Source of the DNA: Odiellus spinosus
Lineage: Eukaryota; Arthropoda; Arachnida; Opiliones; Phalangiidae
Assembly: GCA_963920705.1 (NCBI GenBank)
Contig: CAWUCO010000074.1
Coordinates: 1,921,637-1,985,636, forward strand
Length of the DNA stretch: 64,000 nucleotides
Reading direction: 5' to 3'
This document shows, one piece after another, positions 1-12,500 of the stretch. Position 1 is the first letter of the stretch. Each line of letters begins with the position of its first letter. A program made the translations under genes and the position numbers. The notes beneath the pieces are model-generated. The model was not told the origin of the DNA. It was given only the letters and a program-made list of their open reading frames with translations, and did not search any database.

Positions 1-310
1 TCGTACTCAATAAACTATACTTTCTATTAACTCGAATTCAATGGATATTCCTTATCATTCTACTGTTTAAGAAATAAAATATTTGTTTACCATTTTGAAG
101 CAATAAATAAAGCTTATGATTTCACCCTTTTGTAACCAATTCAGGCACCTTACTTTCTATAACTTCATGTACCTTTTCATTATTTAAATCTGTGTTTAAC
201 TAGAGATAATCTCTTACACGAAAGAAGGCTTATCAAATTTTGTCAAAGTACCTTTGTCTATATTAATTCGAATTCAGTGAACGGTGGGATCTTGGATACT
301 CGTGTAAACG
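1..310. other. AT-rich, nothing recognised
   Basis: No coding stretch or repeat that I can match elsewhere in the window. Similarity to the T family starts at about 310-320. Confidence 0.4.
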
Positions 311-314
311 CCTC

Positions 315-1203
315 TTTATTTAGATTCTTCAGTCCACTCCAAGTTGCAGCAAGACTAAGCCTAAACTGCCCGTTATACCTTTGCTTTTTGAACTAAATAA
401 TATATAGAAAACAGCTTAGCGCGTGCTGCCAACTCAAGCTGGTGTTAAACGGTCACATTACTTTAAATTTTTGGACAATTTCTTAAATATGTTCTAAACT
501 ACCTCGAACTTTAAATTGATTTTTCGACAATATTAATAATTAGATTAAGTTTAACCATTTTGATATTTTGAATTATAATATAAATTAATATTGCGTTTCA
601 TTTCCCTAAACGATATCTCACCATAAAATAAGGCTCATTTGCATTCATTCCAAAAAAGTACTATATAAACCGTTCAAAGGGCTTTATTATTCGAGCGAAG
701 TGGCATTGAAGTTAGGAGGAAAACCCCCTCCCTTCAATGTCTAGACGATTCTTGATCTCTAGGCGCTTGGTTCGCAATGTCAATTTACCCATTGGTGGGG
801 TGATATTTGGAGAGTGGAAGGTCGATGTGGACCATATTAGTGAGGGACGCCTCGCTGAGATAGGAAACTGGAGGTCGGACCTTGGTGTGGGGATGGTCGG
901 AGGTGAATATATCAGTGGCAGACGTCCCATTGTCCAGCATCGAGTTTTGACCGTAAAGTGGATGGTGGAAGGCGATAATATCCAATAGGAGACGTCCTGT
1001 TGTATATAATTGCACGACACCTCAAACTCAATGTGGCAGCCATGCTTAAAGGAGGCAATTCCCGTTAAACGGAATTGAACGATAAGCTGGCATGATTACG
1101 TCTCTAGACTTTTGGCTCCACGTGATATCCGCTTACACAGGAAGTGACACACACACACAAGACCAGTGTAAAACCTCCCCCTGAACTAAAGTTCAGGTAA
1201 AAA
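315..1203 (+). mobile_element. T-family transposon, end fragment (copy T1)
   Basis: The stretch from about 320 (TTCAGTCCACTCC, then the 'taagcctaaactgcccgttatacctttgc' type segment) through the GAGGGACGCCTCGCT block near 840 to the terminal CCTCCCC...GTTCAG at 1174-1196 follows the same order and orientation as 38370-39399 in copy T3. Divergence is clearly higher than between T2 and T3. The right arm of the terminal hairpin is missing here, but the GTAAAAA that follows it in other copies is present. Small ORFs across it are not conserved in frame between copies. Confidence 0.75.
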
Positions 1204-1224
1204 TTTTGCAGGGGACAAAATTTG

Positions 1225-1660
1225 CACAGGCAAAAATTCTCCTGTAGAATAATTCTCCACAAAATTTTCTCTTTTTTTCACATAATTTTCTGTTTTTTTT
1301 TTTTTTCACAAAATTGTCTCTTTGTTCACTAAATTGTCCCTTTGTTCACAAGTTTGTCCCTTTTTACACTATTTAGTTAAAAATAGACAATTAAATGAAC
1401 AATGAAACAATTTAGTGAAAAAAAGAGTCGATTTAGTTCAAAAAGAGTCGATTTAGTAAAGTTAAACTTGAAATATACGACAGTAAACTAGAAATATGCG
1501 AAGGTAAATTAGAAATATACGAAGGTAAACTAGAAACGTACGAAGGTAAACTAGAAATATACGGAGTTAATCTGGAATTATATTTGTTAAACTGGAAATA
1601 TATTGGTTAAAATGGAAATACATTTGTTAAACTAGAAATATATGAAGATAAAACCTGAAT
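1225..1660. repeat. Two short tandem arrays
   Basis: 1255-1400 repeats an imperfect unit of about 20 bp like TTGTTCACAAAATTGTCCCT. 1440-1650 repeats an imperfect unit of about 21 bp like GAAGGTAAACTAGAAATATA. Both are low complexity and non-coding. Confidence 0.75.
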
Positions 1661-1724
1661 TATGTTCTGTTTGGCGCCCCATACAACGAGGGTCAAAAGC
1701 ACTCTAGAAAAATTTGTACACCTG

Positions 1725-2140
1725 ATTCCAGATTCATTCGATTCTCAGTGAAGCCGAATTAATTCGCGTGATTCCGAATCAATTCTCGCGATTCACAATT
1801 GATTCGCGTGGTTCCGAATCAATTCTCGTGATTCCGAATCGATTCTCGTGATCCATTGAGTCGCGTGATTCCGAATCAATTCGCATGATTCTCCTGATTC
1901 CGAATCAATTCTCGTGATTCCGAATCAATTCTCGTGATTCCGAATCAATTCTCGTGATTCCGAATCAATTCTCTTGATTCCTAATCGATTCGCGTGATTC
2001 CGAATAGATTCGCGTGATTCCGAATAGATTCGCGTGATTCCGAATAGATTCGCGTGATTCCGAATCATTCGCGTGATTCCGAATCATTCGCGTGATTCAC
2101 ATTGATTCGTGTGATTCCGAATTGATTCCATTTAGTTTGT
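1725..2140. repeat. 20-bp tandem repeat (GATTCCGAATCAATTCTCGT type)
   Basis: About 20 head-to-tail copies of a 20-bp unit, GATTCCGAATCAATTCTCGT, drifting to a GATTCGCG variant toward the right. Copies abut without unique spacers, so this is a minisatellite. Confidence 0.85.
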
Positions 2141-2479
2141 ACACCTGATTCCAAGAGTGGTTTGCTCCTCGCCATACAATGAGGGGTCCAATCCAAAAAT
2201 AGTCTAAACGTTTATCCTTGATAAAATATTTTAAAAACAAATTTTCAATTATATCGGTCCCAATTGTACTTTAATAATTTAGAGAAATATCTCAATAATC
2301 AGAATTTTTTACACTATGGGCGGTTGAAACATTTTCGGTATTTTCATTGAAATTCAAGAAATAATTCTTAAAAGTTTCTGTAGTAAGTAATTTTTCAAGG
2401 AAAAAATTCTAAGGATTTTTATACATGATCAATTTCGAAAAAAAGCACCAGGAAGTTCACGAACTAAGATAAGTGATTA

Positions 2480-2487
2480 TAAAGATC
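2480..2487. repeat. Target-site duplication, left
   Basis: TAAAGATC, repeated at 3794-3801, directly flanks the 2488-3793 element. Confidence 0.7.
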
Positions 2488-3793
2488 CGAGGGGTCGGTC
2501 ATTCAACGAAATCCCGTACGCTAGCCGCGAAATCAAACTTTAGAAATCCGGAATCAATATCAAAATCAGAAATCCAGCATGAAATCAAAAGAAATTTCGC
2601 TGATTTTGAAATCCGATAAAAAATCCGAAATCAAAAACGAAATCGCGAAATCAGAAACGAAATCGCGAAATCAGAAACGAAATCGCGAAATCCGAAACAA
2701 AATCACGAAATCAAAAACAAAAATCACAAAATCAGTAGAAACTTTCACGAAATCAATTCCAAATTACAAAAATTAATGTTCTTCGATATGAAGCGGGCGG
2801 GGTTAAACGGGAACCCGTGTTAAAACCAAGTTTACACTGCTTAGAATGGCCTGGGCATCGCTTCGACTATCCAATGTTTATACACACTTAAGGTGATATG
2901 AATACCTCTCACTTTTTTCCTTTGTAAAACAGTAGGGTAAACTGTATCGTGGGAATTTAGTGAGAATTCTCTTCTCAGAAATTTCCCACGGGTTCCCTAC
3001 TCTTTCCTTCCCCTGAAATAGAGTTAAAATATGAATATGATCATAAAATTATGAGGTTTGTTCCATAAGTGTAGTACTGGTTACTGAGACCTAATCGTGG
3101 AGTGACGTATGTAGGTAAAACGTCCAAGATTCTTGTAAAGCAACGCCTGATGAGGCGTTATCAAGGGTTTAATTAGGGCAGACTTAATTGGGGGACGGAC
3201 TGCGAGGCACTTGTAGTCAATTCTCGCGTCGTTCTCGAACAAGCTCTTGGTAACGGTGTCATACTTATAGAATATATCTTAAATGCTTACGCTTTGAGCA
3301 AGGTACACTCGCCAAACAAAAGCATGCGCTTTTGTAGGGCTAGCATTGTGTATTCATGTGCCTGTTTGCCCATTTCATTCCTTTTTCTAGTGCTATGTAC
3401 GTTATTTATCGTCTACAAGGTTTAAAACTAAAAATGCAACTTTGGTTTCGTTAGTCTGCATGCGAACGGTTTCGAAAGTTGATTGAAATTTAATGTCACA
3501 GAAAAATTTCAAAATCCGACAAATCACGATAAAAAACCAAAATCAGACGAAATCACGGTAAAAATTTCAAAATCCGACGAAATCACGGTAAAAATTCAGA
3601 AATCCGACGAAATCAGGAGAATTTTTTTCAAAATCTGACAAAATCAACTGGAAAATTAAAAAATCCGAAATCAAACGAAATCCACGCAATGATTTCGAAA
3701 TCACACGAAATCAACGGAATGATTTCGAAATCACACGAAATCCAATTTGATTTCGAAATCCCGTACGTTTTTTTAGAAATGTCCGACCCCTCG
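2488..3793. mobile_element. hAT-like non-autonomous DNA transposon
   Basis: The ends are inverted: CGAGGGGTCGGTCATT at 2488 and its near complement ending CCGACCCCTCG at 3793. Both are flanked by the 8-bp direct repeat TAAAGATC. Next to each end are arrays of short 'gaaatc' repeats (2510-2770 and 3500-3770), and inside them lies about 700 bp of unrelated sequence. No transposase ORF is present. An 8-bp duplication and a GGGGTCGG-type end suit the hAT superfamily, but P elements also make 8-bp duplications. Confidence 0.7.
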
Positions 3794-3801
3794 TAAAGAT
3801 C
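3794..3801. repeat. Target-site duplication, right
   Basis: TAAAGATC, matching 2480-2487. Confidence 0.7.
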
Positions 3802-5035
3802 TCATTTAGGCTTGGGGATGTCCAAAATAATTTAAGGGCGCTGAGTACCTTGTCAACCCTCATATACGGGCCGGGAGGAGAGGGCAAATATAAGCTCTGT
3901 TATGACTTCAAGGACAATTGAGGGAGGGACGGAAATGTTTACAAATCCGTAAGCCACCTGTGCCTTTCGCCCAGTGGGGGCGGTGAAAAAACAGAAAAGC
4001 TGTTACTACTATTGGGGTATAGCGCCCTTCCGTTCTTGTTGGCTTACTGACTCTTTGCTTTACGCAAGGTTCCATCCATTATGTCCAATTTTAAACCCTA
4101 CCCTATTTCCTACCCCAAAAAATTACAAAAGGAACATAAAAAGCGTGGCAGATCAAGCTGTTGTCCTCCAAAAAGACATTTGAGAAATCTTATTCTACAA
4201 CGACAAATTGGCGATAAAACTCTCTCTATCAAACTTTCATTAGTTGCTGCAAGGTCACATTCCGTTTATTAGAGAAATAATTGGGTGAAAGGGCGCATGG
4301 TCTAAAAAATAGACTAGAAATTACTTTCCCTCACGGAAGGGGAGAATGGGGATTATATGGGTGAGAAAAGTAGATGAAATTAGACCTTATACTGCTAATT
4401 AACTCTTAATAGAGACTATATTCTTTTCAAGCCCCCCATTCTCATTTGATACAAAGGAAAAGAGAATATATAAAAAGGGGATTTCATAATCAGACTCAAA
4501 CGCTTTCTTCAAGGTAAAACCCAAATGATAAAATTAAACATTTAGTTGGTTAAAATGGCTATTAAAATTCCATGACCTTTTCCCTGTTTTTCCTTGCCTT
4601 TGGCAACCCTGATTATGAATTGATTAGAGCTTTCAAAATGAGTCCCTTTCATTGGCTAGAACACCTGGGACATTATTCCCCCTCAAACTATACTACTCTA
4701 TTTTACGATTTTAGAGAAGTAATCTCACAAAATAAGACTTTTAACCTAAAGGGGAGGGATAGGGTACTATATTGTACTTGCATGTAGTAGTTTTTCCGTG
4801 GAAAAGACAAAGCAAAAATGACGATAATATTTTATATTTGCCGTCCGTTGCAAATACTTAATAATATAGTTATAAAATTTATAGACTACGTATACATATG
4901 AAAATATAATTATTTCCCGTATTAGCAACCTGAGTTCGCAACAGTTACATTCCGTGATGGGCGCGCTCATTACATCTCCGCTCACTTTTTTTTGAGTGGA
5001 GATGAGAGGTTTTTTTTGTGCCATATAAGAGGAGA
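3802..5035. other. No recognised feature
   Basis: Unique-looking AT-rich DNA with only short chance ORFs. I see no repeat shared with the rest of the window. Confidence 0.4.
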
Positions 5036-5039
5036 GGCA

Positions 5040-5635
5040 CTAAAATTTCACAGGAGAGGAGAGTTGGAGGGGCATATCTTTAGGGACTCCAAGAGATGAG
5101 TAGAAATGAGAGCCTACTTTTTTGAGGCCTTGAAGAGATGAGTAGAAATGCGAGGATCTTCTTTTGGGACCTCAAGAAATGAGTAGAATTGAGAGGTATT
5201 TTTTTTAAACTCAGAGATAGTAGATATTAGGGGTTATTTTTTTGGGGATTCCAAGAGATGAGTAGAAATGAGTAGATATGAGAGTTACGTTTTTGGGATT
5301 CCGAGAGATATGAGTAGAAATGAGTGGAATTTTCTTCAAACTCCAAGAAATGAGTAGATATGAGAAGCACTTTTTTGAAATTCCAAGAGATGAGTAGAAG
5401 TGAGAGGAACGCTACTTGCAGCTCTGCTCACTTGGAGTATTTATTATGACTTTTTGTTTGCGGCATATAGGAGCGCGATAGGAGAGGAGAGTTGGAGATG
5501 AGAGGCATATTTTTCGGACTCCCAAAGATGAGTAGAAATGAGAGGCATATTTTTCGGACTGCCAAAGATGAGTAGAAATGAGAGGCATATTTTTCGTACT
5601 CCCAAGAGATGAGTAGAGGACTGCAAAGGCTTTGG
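5040..5635. repeat. Imperfect tandem repeat, about 42-50 bp unit
   Basis: Repeated phrase GATGAGTAGAAATGAGAG followed by a short T-run and GGACTCCCAA-type text, roughly a dozen degenerate copies. The copies at 5497-5620 are the most regular. Confidence 0.75.
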
Positions 5636-5639
5636 GTAA

Positions 5640-7440
5640 ACTTTTCTTCAATAGGAAAGAAAATTATGAAAATTAGGAAAAAAAACTAGCTTTTTGACAA
5701 ATTTTATACTATATATATATATATCAGGGGGGGGGGGGTACATAAAATCCCATATATCTCGGCTCAAAAACGGTAAATGTCTTTTAAATAATTTTCTTAA
5801 TTATTTTAATTAAACTCCTCTTTCGAATGAGATACGTCTCGTTTAAAACTAGTCTCTCCTTCATTAGGAAATAAAATTAAGAAAATTAAGAAAAACTATT
5901 TTTTGGACATATTGTAACTATACAAATATAAGGGGGGTACATAAAAATCCATATATCTCGGCCCAAAAACGGTCAAAGTTTTTCTAAATAATTCTTAATT
6001 ATTCTAATTAAACTCCTCTTTCGAATGAGACACGTTTCGATAAAAACATGTCTGTCCTTCATTAGGAAATAAATTTATGAAAATTGGGAAAAAACTAGCT
6101 TTTTGACATATTTTATACTATATAAATATAAGGGGGTACATAAAAATCCATATATCTCGGCTCAAAAACGGTAAAGGTCTTTTAAATTATTCTTAATTAT
6201 TCTAATTAAACTCCTCTTTCGAATGAGATACGTCTCGTTAAGAACATGTGTTTTCTTCAATAGAAAAGAAAATTATGAAAATTAGGAAAAAACTAGCTTT
6301 TTGACCAATTTTATACTGTATAAATATCAGGGGGGTACATAAAATCCCATATATCCCGGCTCAAAAACCGTAAAACATTTTTAAATGATTCTTAATTATT
6401 CTAATTAAACTCCTCTTCGAATGAGATACGTCTCGTTAAAAACATGTCTTTCCTTCATTAGGAAATAATGTTATGAAAATTGGGAAAAAACTAGCTTTTT
6501 GACATATTTTATACTACATATATTTCAAGGGGTACATAAAAATCCATATATCTCGGCTCAAAAATTGTCAAAGTCTTTTAAATTATTCTTAATTATCTAA
6601 TTAAACTCCTCTTTCGAATGAGATACGTTTCGTTAAGAACATGTCTTTTCTTCAATAGGAAAGAAAATTAGGAAAATTAGGAAAAAACTAGCTTTTTGAC
6701 AATTTTTATACTGTATAAATATCAGGGGGTACATAAAATCCCATATATCTCGGCTCAAAAAACGTAAAAGTTTTTTTAAATAATTCTTAATTATTCTAAT
6801 TAAACTCCTCTTTCGAATGAGATACGTCTCGTTAAAAACATGTCTCTCCTTCATTAGAAAATAAAATTATGAAAATTTGGTTAAACTAGTTTTTTGACAT
6901 ATTGTAACTATATAAATATAAGTGGGGTACATAAAAATCCATATATCTCGGCCCAAAAACGGTCAAAGTTTTTTAAATAATTCTAAATTATTCTAATTAA
7001 ACTCCTCTTTCGAATTAGATACGTCTCGTTAAGAACATGTCATTTCTTCAATAGGAAAGAAAATTAGGAAAAAACTAGCTTTTAGACATATTTTATACTA
7101 TATAAATATAAGGGAGTACATAAAAATCCATATATCTCGGCTCATAACGGTCAAAGTGTTTTAAATTATTCTTATTTATTCTAATTAAACTCCTCTTTCG
7201 AATGGAATACGTCTCGTTAAGAACATGTCTTTTCTTCAATAGGAAAGAAAATTATGAAAATTAGGAAAAAACTAGCTTTTAGACAAATTTTATACTATAT
7301 AAATATCAGGGGGGTACATAAAATCCCATATATCTCGGCTGAAAAACCGTAAAAGTTTTTTTAAACAATTCTTAATTGTTCTAATTAAACTCCTCTTTCG
7401 AATGAGATACGTCTCGTTAAAAACATGTCTCTCCTCCCTT
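5640..7440. repeat. Satellite array, ~197-bp unit, about 9 copies
   Basis: The core AAACTCCTCTTTCGAATGAG recurs near 5812, 6010, 6206, 6407, 6603, 6803, 7000, 7187 and 7386, a period of about 195-200 bp. Each unit also carries GGAAAAAACTAGCTTTTTGAC, a GGGGGTACATAAAA stretch and CCATATATCTCGGCTCAAAA. Alternate units look more alike than neighbours in places (TCTTCAATAGGAAAG versus CCTTCATTAGGAAAT openings), which suggests a two-unit higher order. No coding potential. Confidence 0.9.
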
Positions 7441-7464
7441 ACGAAAATAATTCATCTGCAGTTT

Positions 7465-7595
7465 AGAACTAAAAGGTCTTTTCCGAGTAAGAGGTTCCCA
7501 AAAATATAAGACGAATAGAAGAGCGCTACAAGAGCGATTCTAGCGCACGTCTGATTTTTTTTGAACCTCTTACTCCAAAAAGACCATTTAGTTCT
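7465..7595. repeat. Hairpin (MITE-like) beside the BEL insertion
   Basis: Imperfect inverted arms 7465-7497 and 7563-7595 (AGAACTAAAAGGTCTTTTCC / complement), about 65 bp apart. Only 2 bp separate the right arm from the BEL target duplication. Confidence 0.7.
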
Positions 7596-7602
7596 TGGTA
7601 AT

Positions 7603-8027
7603 TGCTAAATAACTTGGTCACTCCCGCCCAAAAATCATTGTAACAACTTAATAAAATCTGTACTACTTTATAAACAACCTTTTTGGGAGAGCCGAGCGAT
7701 GGAGGAATTCATGTAAAAACCCAAAAATATAACGCACCTGTTCCCATTGTCCGTTTGCTCGGCTCCGTTACAAAAGAAAAATGTTGGAACAAAAATATTC
7801 ATTCTGTATTTAAAACTTGGACAGAGAGAGATAAAAAAAACCTCTCGAAATAGGGCCGCATAAAAAAGGTCGAAAATAAAAATAAATCGAAGTTAGAACT
7901 TAGAAAATAAACGAGTAATTATTAGAAAATTCTTGGAAATGTTTCAGTCCGTTTCCAGGGATTCGTAAAAACTAAACAAGCTCTCCCAAGCTTAGAACCA
8001 GGCGTAGAAGGACATAAAAATTCTTCA
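7603..8027 (+). repeat. BEL/Pao 5' LTR
   Basis: Starts TGCTAAATAAC and ends AAAATTCTTCA. The same 425 bp recur at 13733-14157. An AATAAA motif lies near its start. Confidence 0.95.
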
Positions 8028-8045
8028 TGGTGCCTCAAACCCGCG
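8028..8045 (+). promoter_or_regulatory. BEL/Pao primer-binding site
   Basis: TGGTGCCTCAAACCCGCG directly follows the 5' LTR, where the tRNA primer pairs. I did not assign the tRNA species. Confidence 0.7.
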
Positions 8046-8097
8046 AGTTAATCAAAATCAGTATTAACTAGTAAAAACGGAACAGTATCGCGTAAAA

Positions 8098-9540
8098 ATG
8101 GCCGATGCCACTAGAAGTCGCGCACCAAAAAGCGGCAATCTTGACGCTCCCGAGCAACTAAAACTGGCGAAAGGAGTGCAAAACTCTATTAGAAACGCAA
8201 CCGCGAGAAAAATAAAAGATATAAAAAAGATCCTGAAAACGAAGGAACCAGACATCGAGGATCTGGAAGATGCCCTAGCAATCCTGCAACAAAAAGAGGA
8301 GGACATCATCTCGATCGACGAACAAGTGGAATCACTAATCGAAGACTTAGTCGAAATCGAAACGGCAACGGACGAGTCAACAAAATGGAGAGAAGACATC
8401 CTGGAAACGAAATCCAAAGCAATCCGGATGATCAACAAATCACGAGGTATAAAATCAGGAGCGGCGTCTCTCTTCGGAGGATCAACCCTAATCAACGCGG
8501 GCGAACCATCAACGGCCGGCAGCATCAACGAGGACCGGGACTCACCAAAAGTACGAGTAAAACTACCAGCTCTCACCATCCAAAAATTCAGTGGCGACTA
8601 CACCAAATGGAAACAGTTCTGGAGCCGATTCAAAGCCACGATCGACGACAACGGCAAGCTGAGCCAGGTAGAAAAACTAATATATTTAAACTCGTATTTA
8701 GAAGGCGAAGCCTTAAAAACTATTGAGGGGTTAGTCCATTCCGAGGAATCTTATAGCGAAGCTGTATCGTTACTTAAGAGTAGATTCGATAGGGACGATT
8801 TAGCCGTTCATTTCCACATTAATAAATTGCTAGAAATTCAGCCAGTTACTAATTCAAACAATTTAATTGCCCTGAGGAAGTTATTAAATATTTGCGAAAC
8901 TAATATCAGAAGCTTAAAAGCCCTAAAAGTAGAAACGACAGAAAAAGCGTCGTTTTTATGCCCAGCTTTGTTAAGGTGTCTCCCTAACGATATAAGGACA
9001 GAATTTTGCGTTAGGCATATGCCCAAAGATGGGAATTGGGACGCGGAAATATTAATAACTTTTATTAAACAACAAATTGAGAGCAGGGAAATGGCCGTAA
9101 TGTTAGGAGGAGGTCCGGGTGCAATGGGTGGAAAGGGCGATAGTAAAGATAGCCACAGTCAAGAAAAACAAAAACCAGACTATCATTCGTATGAAAAATC
9201 AAAATCAAGGTTTAGAGAAAATAAACAATCCACAGCCATGTTAGCCGTAGGAACCAATAAGGCTTACGATAATGTCTTTTGCATTTTCTGCGATAACAAG
9301 GAGCATAAAACAATAGAGTGTAGGAAATTTACCTTAGAAGAAAAACGAAAAATAGTTACGGATAGTTCAAGGTGTTATATTTGCTTACGTATGAATCATA
9401 GAGCTAGCACTTGTAGATCATATTATAAAAACTGTAAGAAATGCCAAAGCAGACATAATTTCGCCGTATGCGAATTCAACGAGGCTCACAAAAAACCCGC
9501 CACTAAACCTTTAGAAAACACTGAGGAAAAACAGGTGACA
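8098..9540 (+). CDS. gag: BEL/Pao Gag region
   Basis: Encodes the structural polyprotein part. The basic, coiled-coil-prone N-terminus (about residues 20-110) is followed by the BEL-type domain around LPALTIQKFSGDYTKWKQFW (about residues 150-170) that family members share. Then come cysteine knuckles: CIFCDNKEHKTIEC near 9280 and CYICLRMNHRASTC near 9370, with another Cys cluster near 9440. These bind RNA in related elements. The ATG at 8098 is the first in the long frame, about 70 bp after the LTR. Fossil of a virus-like element. Confidence 0.9.
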
Positions 9541-12500
9541 ACCATGTCAAGCGTAGCTCACACTAGGGTTGGGGGAAATGTAGTATTGTTACAAACCGCA
9601 TTAGCCTTAACTAAAAATCCATCTAACTACGAAAATCAGCTAGCTAGATGTCTCCTAGATAGTGGCAGCCAACATAGTTTTATTAAGGAAAGCTTATCTA
9701 AAAAACTAAATTTGCCAGTTGTGGGCGAGCAAACGCTCGAAATTTATAGCTTTGGAAATCAAACTCCCTCGGAGAAAAAATGCAAAAAGGTTAAAGTTAT
9801 TTTAGAAAATCAAAAATACCCAGAAAAGAAGATAGAATTAATTTTGACAGAAATTCCTTATTTGTGTAACGCCGTAACAACTATGAAAAGCGAGGAGTTA
9901 GTTACTATAATGAAAAACAAAGGCCTACAATTAGCCGATAGTCAAAACGGATGGTCAAACTCAGAAATTGAAATTCTTATCGGTGGGGATTTGTATTGGA
10001 AAATTTGCACAATAAACTTAGAAAGATTAAGCCCCTCCGTTGTTGCTATGGAGACAATTTTGGGATGGGCATTACTTGGACCAACACAGGTGCAGGGCAA
10101 CTCTGTAGCAGCGGGGATGGTAATGTTCGCGGGAATTAAAGAGCTAAATCAAACAGTTAGAAATTTCTGGGAATTAGAGGGGCTAGGCATAAATAGCCAG
10201 GAGATCGTTGAAAATCACGACGATGTCACTGTCGATTCTTTTCTTAAGGAGATAAAATTTAACAATGGGAGGTACGAAGTAAAATTTCCCTGGAATGTTG
10301 AGAGGGAAAAACTCCCAAATAACAAAACAGTAGCGGAAAAAAGATTTAAAGGGTTAGTGACGAAGTTTCAAAAAGATCCATTATATTATAAGGAATATAA
10401 AAAGGTTATCGATGACCAACTGGAAAACTCAATAGTAGAAATAGTACCCGAAAACGAGATAGGAGACGCAAAGCCAGGTACATTTTACATGCCCCATCAA
10501 GGGGTTATTAGAAACAATGTAGCAACCACCAAACTCAGAGTGGTTTTAGATGGGTCATCCCACCTTTTGAATTGCCCCTCGCTAAATGATTGTTAGGCCC
10601 CTGGGCCAAATTTAAATCCCGATCTTCTTCTTTTATTGTTAAGATTTCGAAAATACTCAATAGCCATTGTTGCAGATATCAAACAAGCCTATTTACAAGT
10701 AGCATTAAATAAAGATGACAGGGATGCAGTTAGGTTCTTGTGGGTAAAGGAAAAGAACGGGATACTTGATCCAAATGATTATGTCACACTAAGAATGACC
10801 CGTGTGCCTTTTGGGGTGAAAAGCTCCCCATTTCTCTTAGCTTGCACAATCAAAAGCCACCTGCAGAAAAACAGCCAGGCTGACAAAGAGGTTTTAGAAA
10901 AACTCAATAACGACCTTTATGTCGATGATTTCACGAGCGGGGCAAGTAGCGTAGAGGAAGGGTTTGACTTATCATTGGGCGCGGCAAAATTAATTAAAAC
11001 AGCTGGAATGGAATTTAGAAAATGGAACACTAATTCAAAAGAATTAAGGGAATTATGGGGTGACCATTCTAAACAAAATGAAATAAATTTATTCGAAACG
11101 CAATCAAATGAAAGCGCGTCGAAAGTGTTAGGCAAGAAATGGGACCCAAAAACAGACACCTTTTCGTTCGACCTATCAAGCTTACTAGAAACGGTAAAAA
11201 CAATGAAAAACACCAAACGCCACGTTTTAAGTCTGGTATCACAGATCTTTGACCCAATCGGCCTACTGGGACCCTTTACCGTTAGAGCGAAAATGCTATT
11301 GCAAAAAATATGGGAATCTAAGGTAGATTGGGACGAAACACCATCTCCGGAAATAGAAAGCGAATTTAAAACTTGGGTTTTGGAATTACCGGTTATTCAT
11401 CGGATTAGAATAGATAGAAATTATTTTGGCACAGCTGACAGTAAAATAACAAAAATAGAATTGCATTGTTTTTGCGACGCGTCAATGAAAGCTTACGCGA
11501 CGGCAATATATGTTAGATTTGAAACAAAAACAGGAGAAATTGGCACCGCTTTAGTTACGGCTAAAGCTAGGGTTGCGCCATTGAAATTAGGAAAAACAAA
11601 AGGCAAGAAAAAAGCGCAAACCTTTTTAGAATCAAATTCAAATCCCGAAAACACTACACTCACACTACCTAGGCTAGAGTTAATGGGCTGTTTATTGGGG
11701 GCTAGGCTAACAAACTTCATTAAAAACACTTTCGAGCCCCAATTAGACACCATATATTATTGGACGGATTCAACTGTAGCGTTAGGATGGGTAAAAGGAT
11801 CTCCAAACATTTGGAAACAATTTATTACTAACCGCACCCAAGAAATTCAAAACATTTCAAACGCAAATAATTGGCAACACTGCCCTGGGGTTGACAACCC
11901 AGCGGATTTACCGACTAGAGGCGTGAGCGCGGAAAAATTAGCGGAAAGCAAAATTTGGTGGCAGGGACCACATTGGTTGAGGGGGCCCCAAGAAAGTTGG
12001 CCAAAACATCCACAATCAGAATCAAAATTAGACACAGTTGAACACGAGCGTAGAAAACTAACATTGGCTCTAAAAATCACGGAAAAACCTAATTTAAAAC
12101 TAGAAGAAACCATAGATTTAAACCGACACAATTCATTGAACAAAACACTCAGGGTTACCGCGTACGTTCTTAGGTTTATTGAAATGGCTAAAGATAAGTT
12201 TAAAAATAAAATAACAGGCCCAATCACGGCGCAAGAAATAGCTAACTCTGAAATTATGTGGGTTAAAGCTATTCAGGCAAAAATCTATGACCAAGAATTA
12301 GCTGATTTAAAAACTGGCGAAGTAAGCAAAAAATCTAAAATTTTTACCCTACAACCAAAACTGAATGATAGTGGGTTAATTTGTGTAGGGGGACGTCTTG
12401 AAGAATCTTCAATGACATATAATCAGAGACATCCAATTCTATTAAACAAAAATGAAAGGTTTTCAAAACTACTAGTAATCAGAAGTCACGAAAGAGTAGG

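Noticed and set aside
712-1020. ORFs across the T end (also at 16663-16999, 38772-39205, 49069-49362)
   Set aside because: Frames are not kept between diverged T copies, and different strands are open in different copies.
1725-2140. Regular 20-bp repeats that could suggest CRISPR
   Set aside because: Copies abut with no unique spacers, and the context is eukaryotic.
3974-4272. Two overlapping plus frames of 63-69 codons
   Set aside because: No domain, no repeat in the window, and length is expected by chance.
8064-8579. 171-codon minus-strand frame
   Set aside because: Antisense shadow of the BEL Gag frame.
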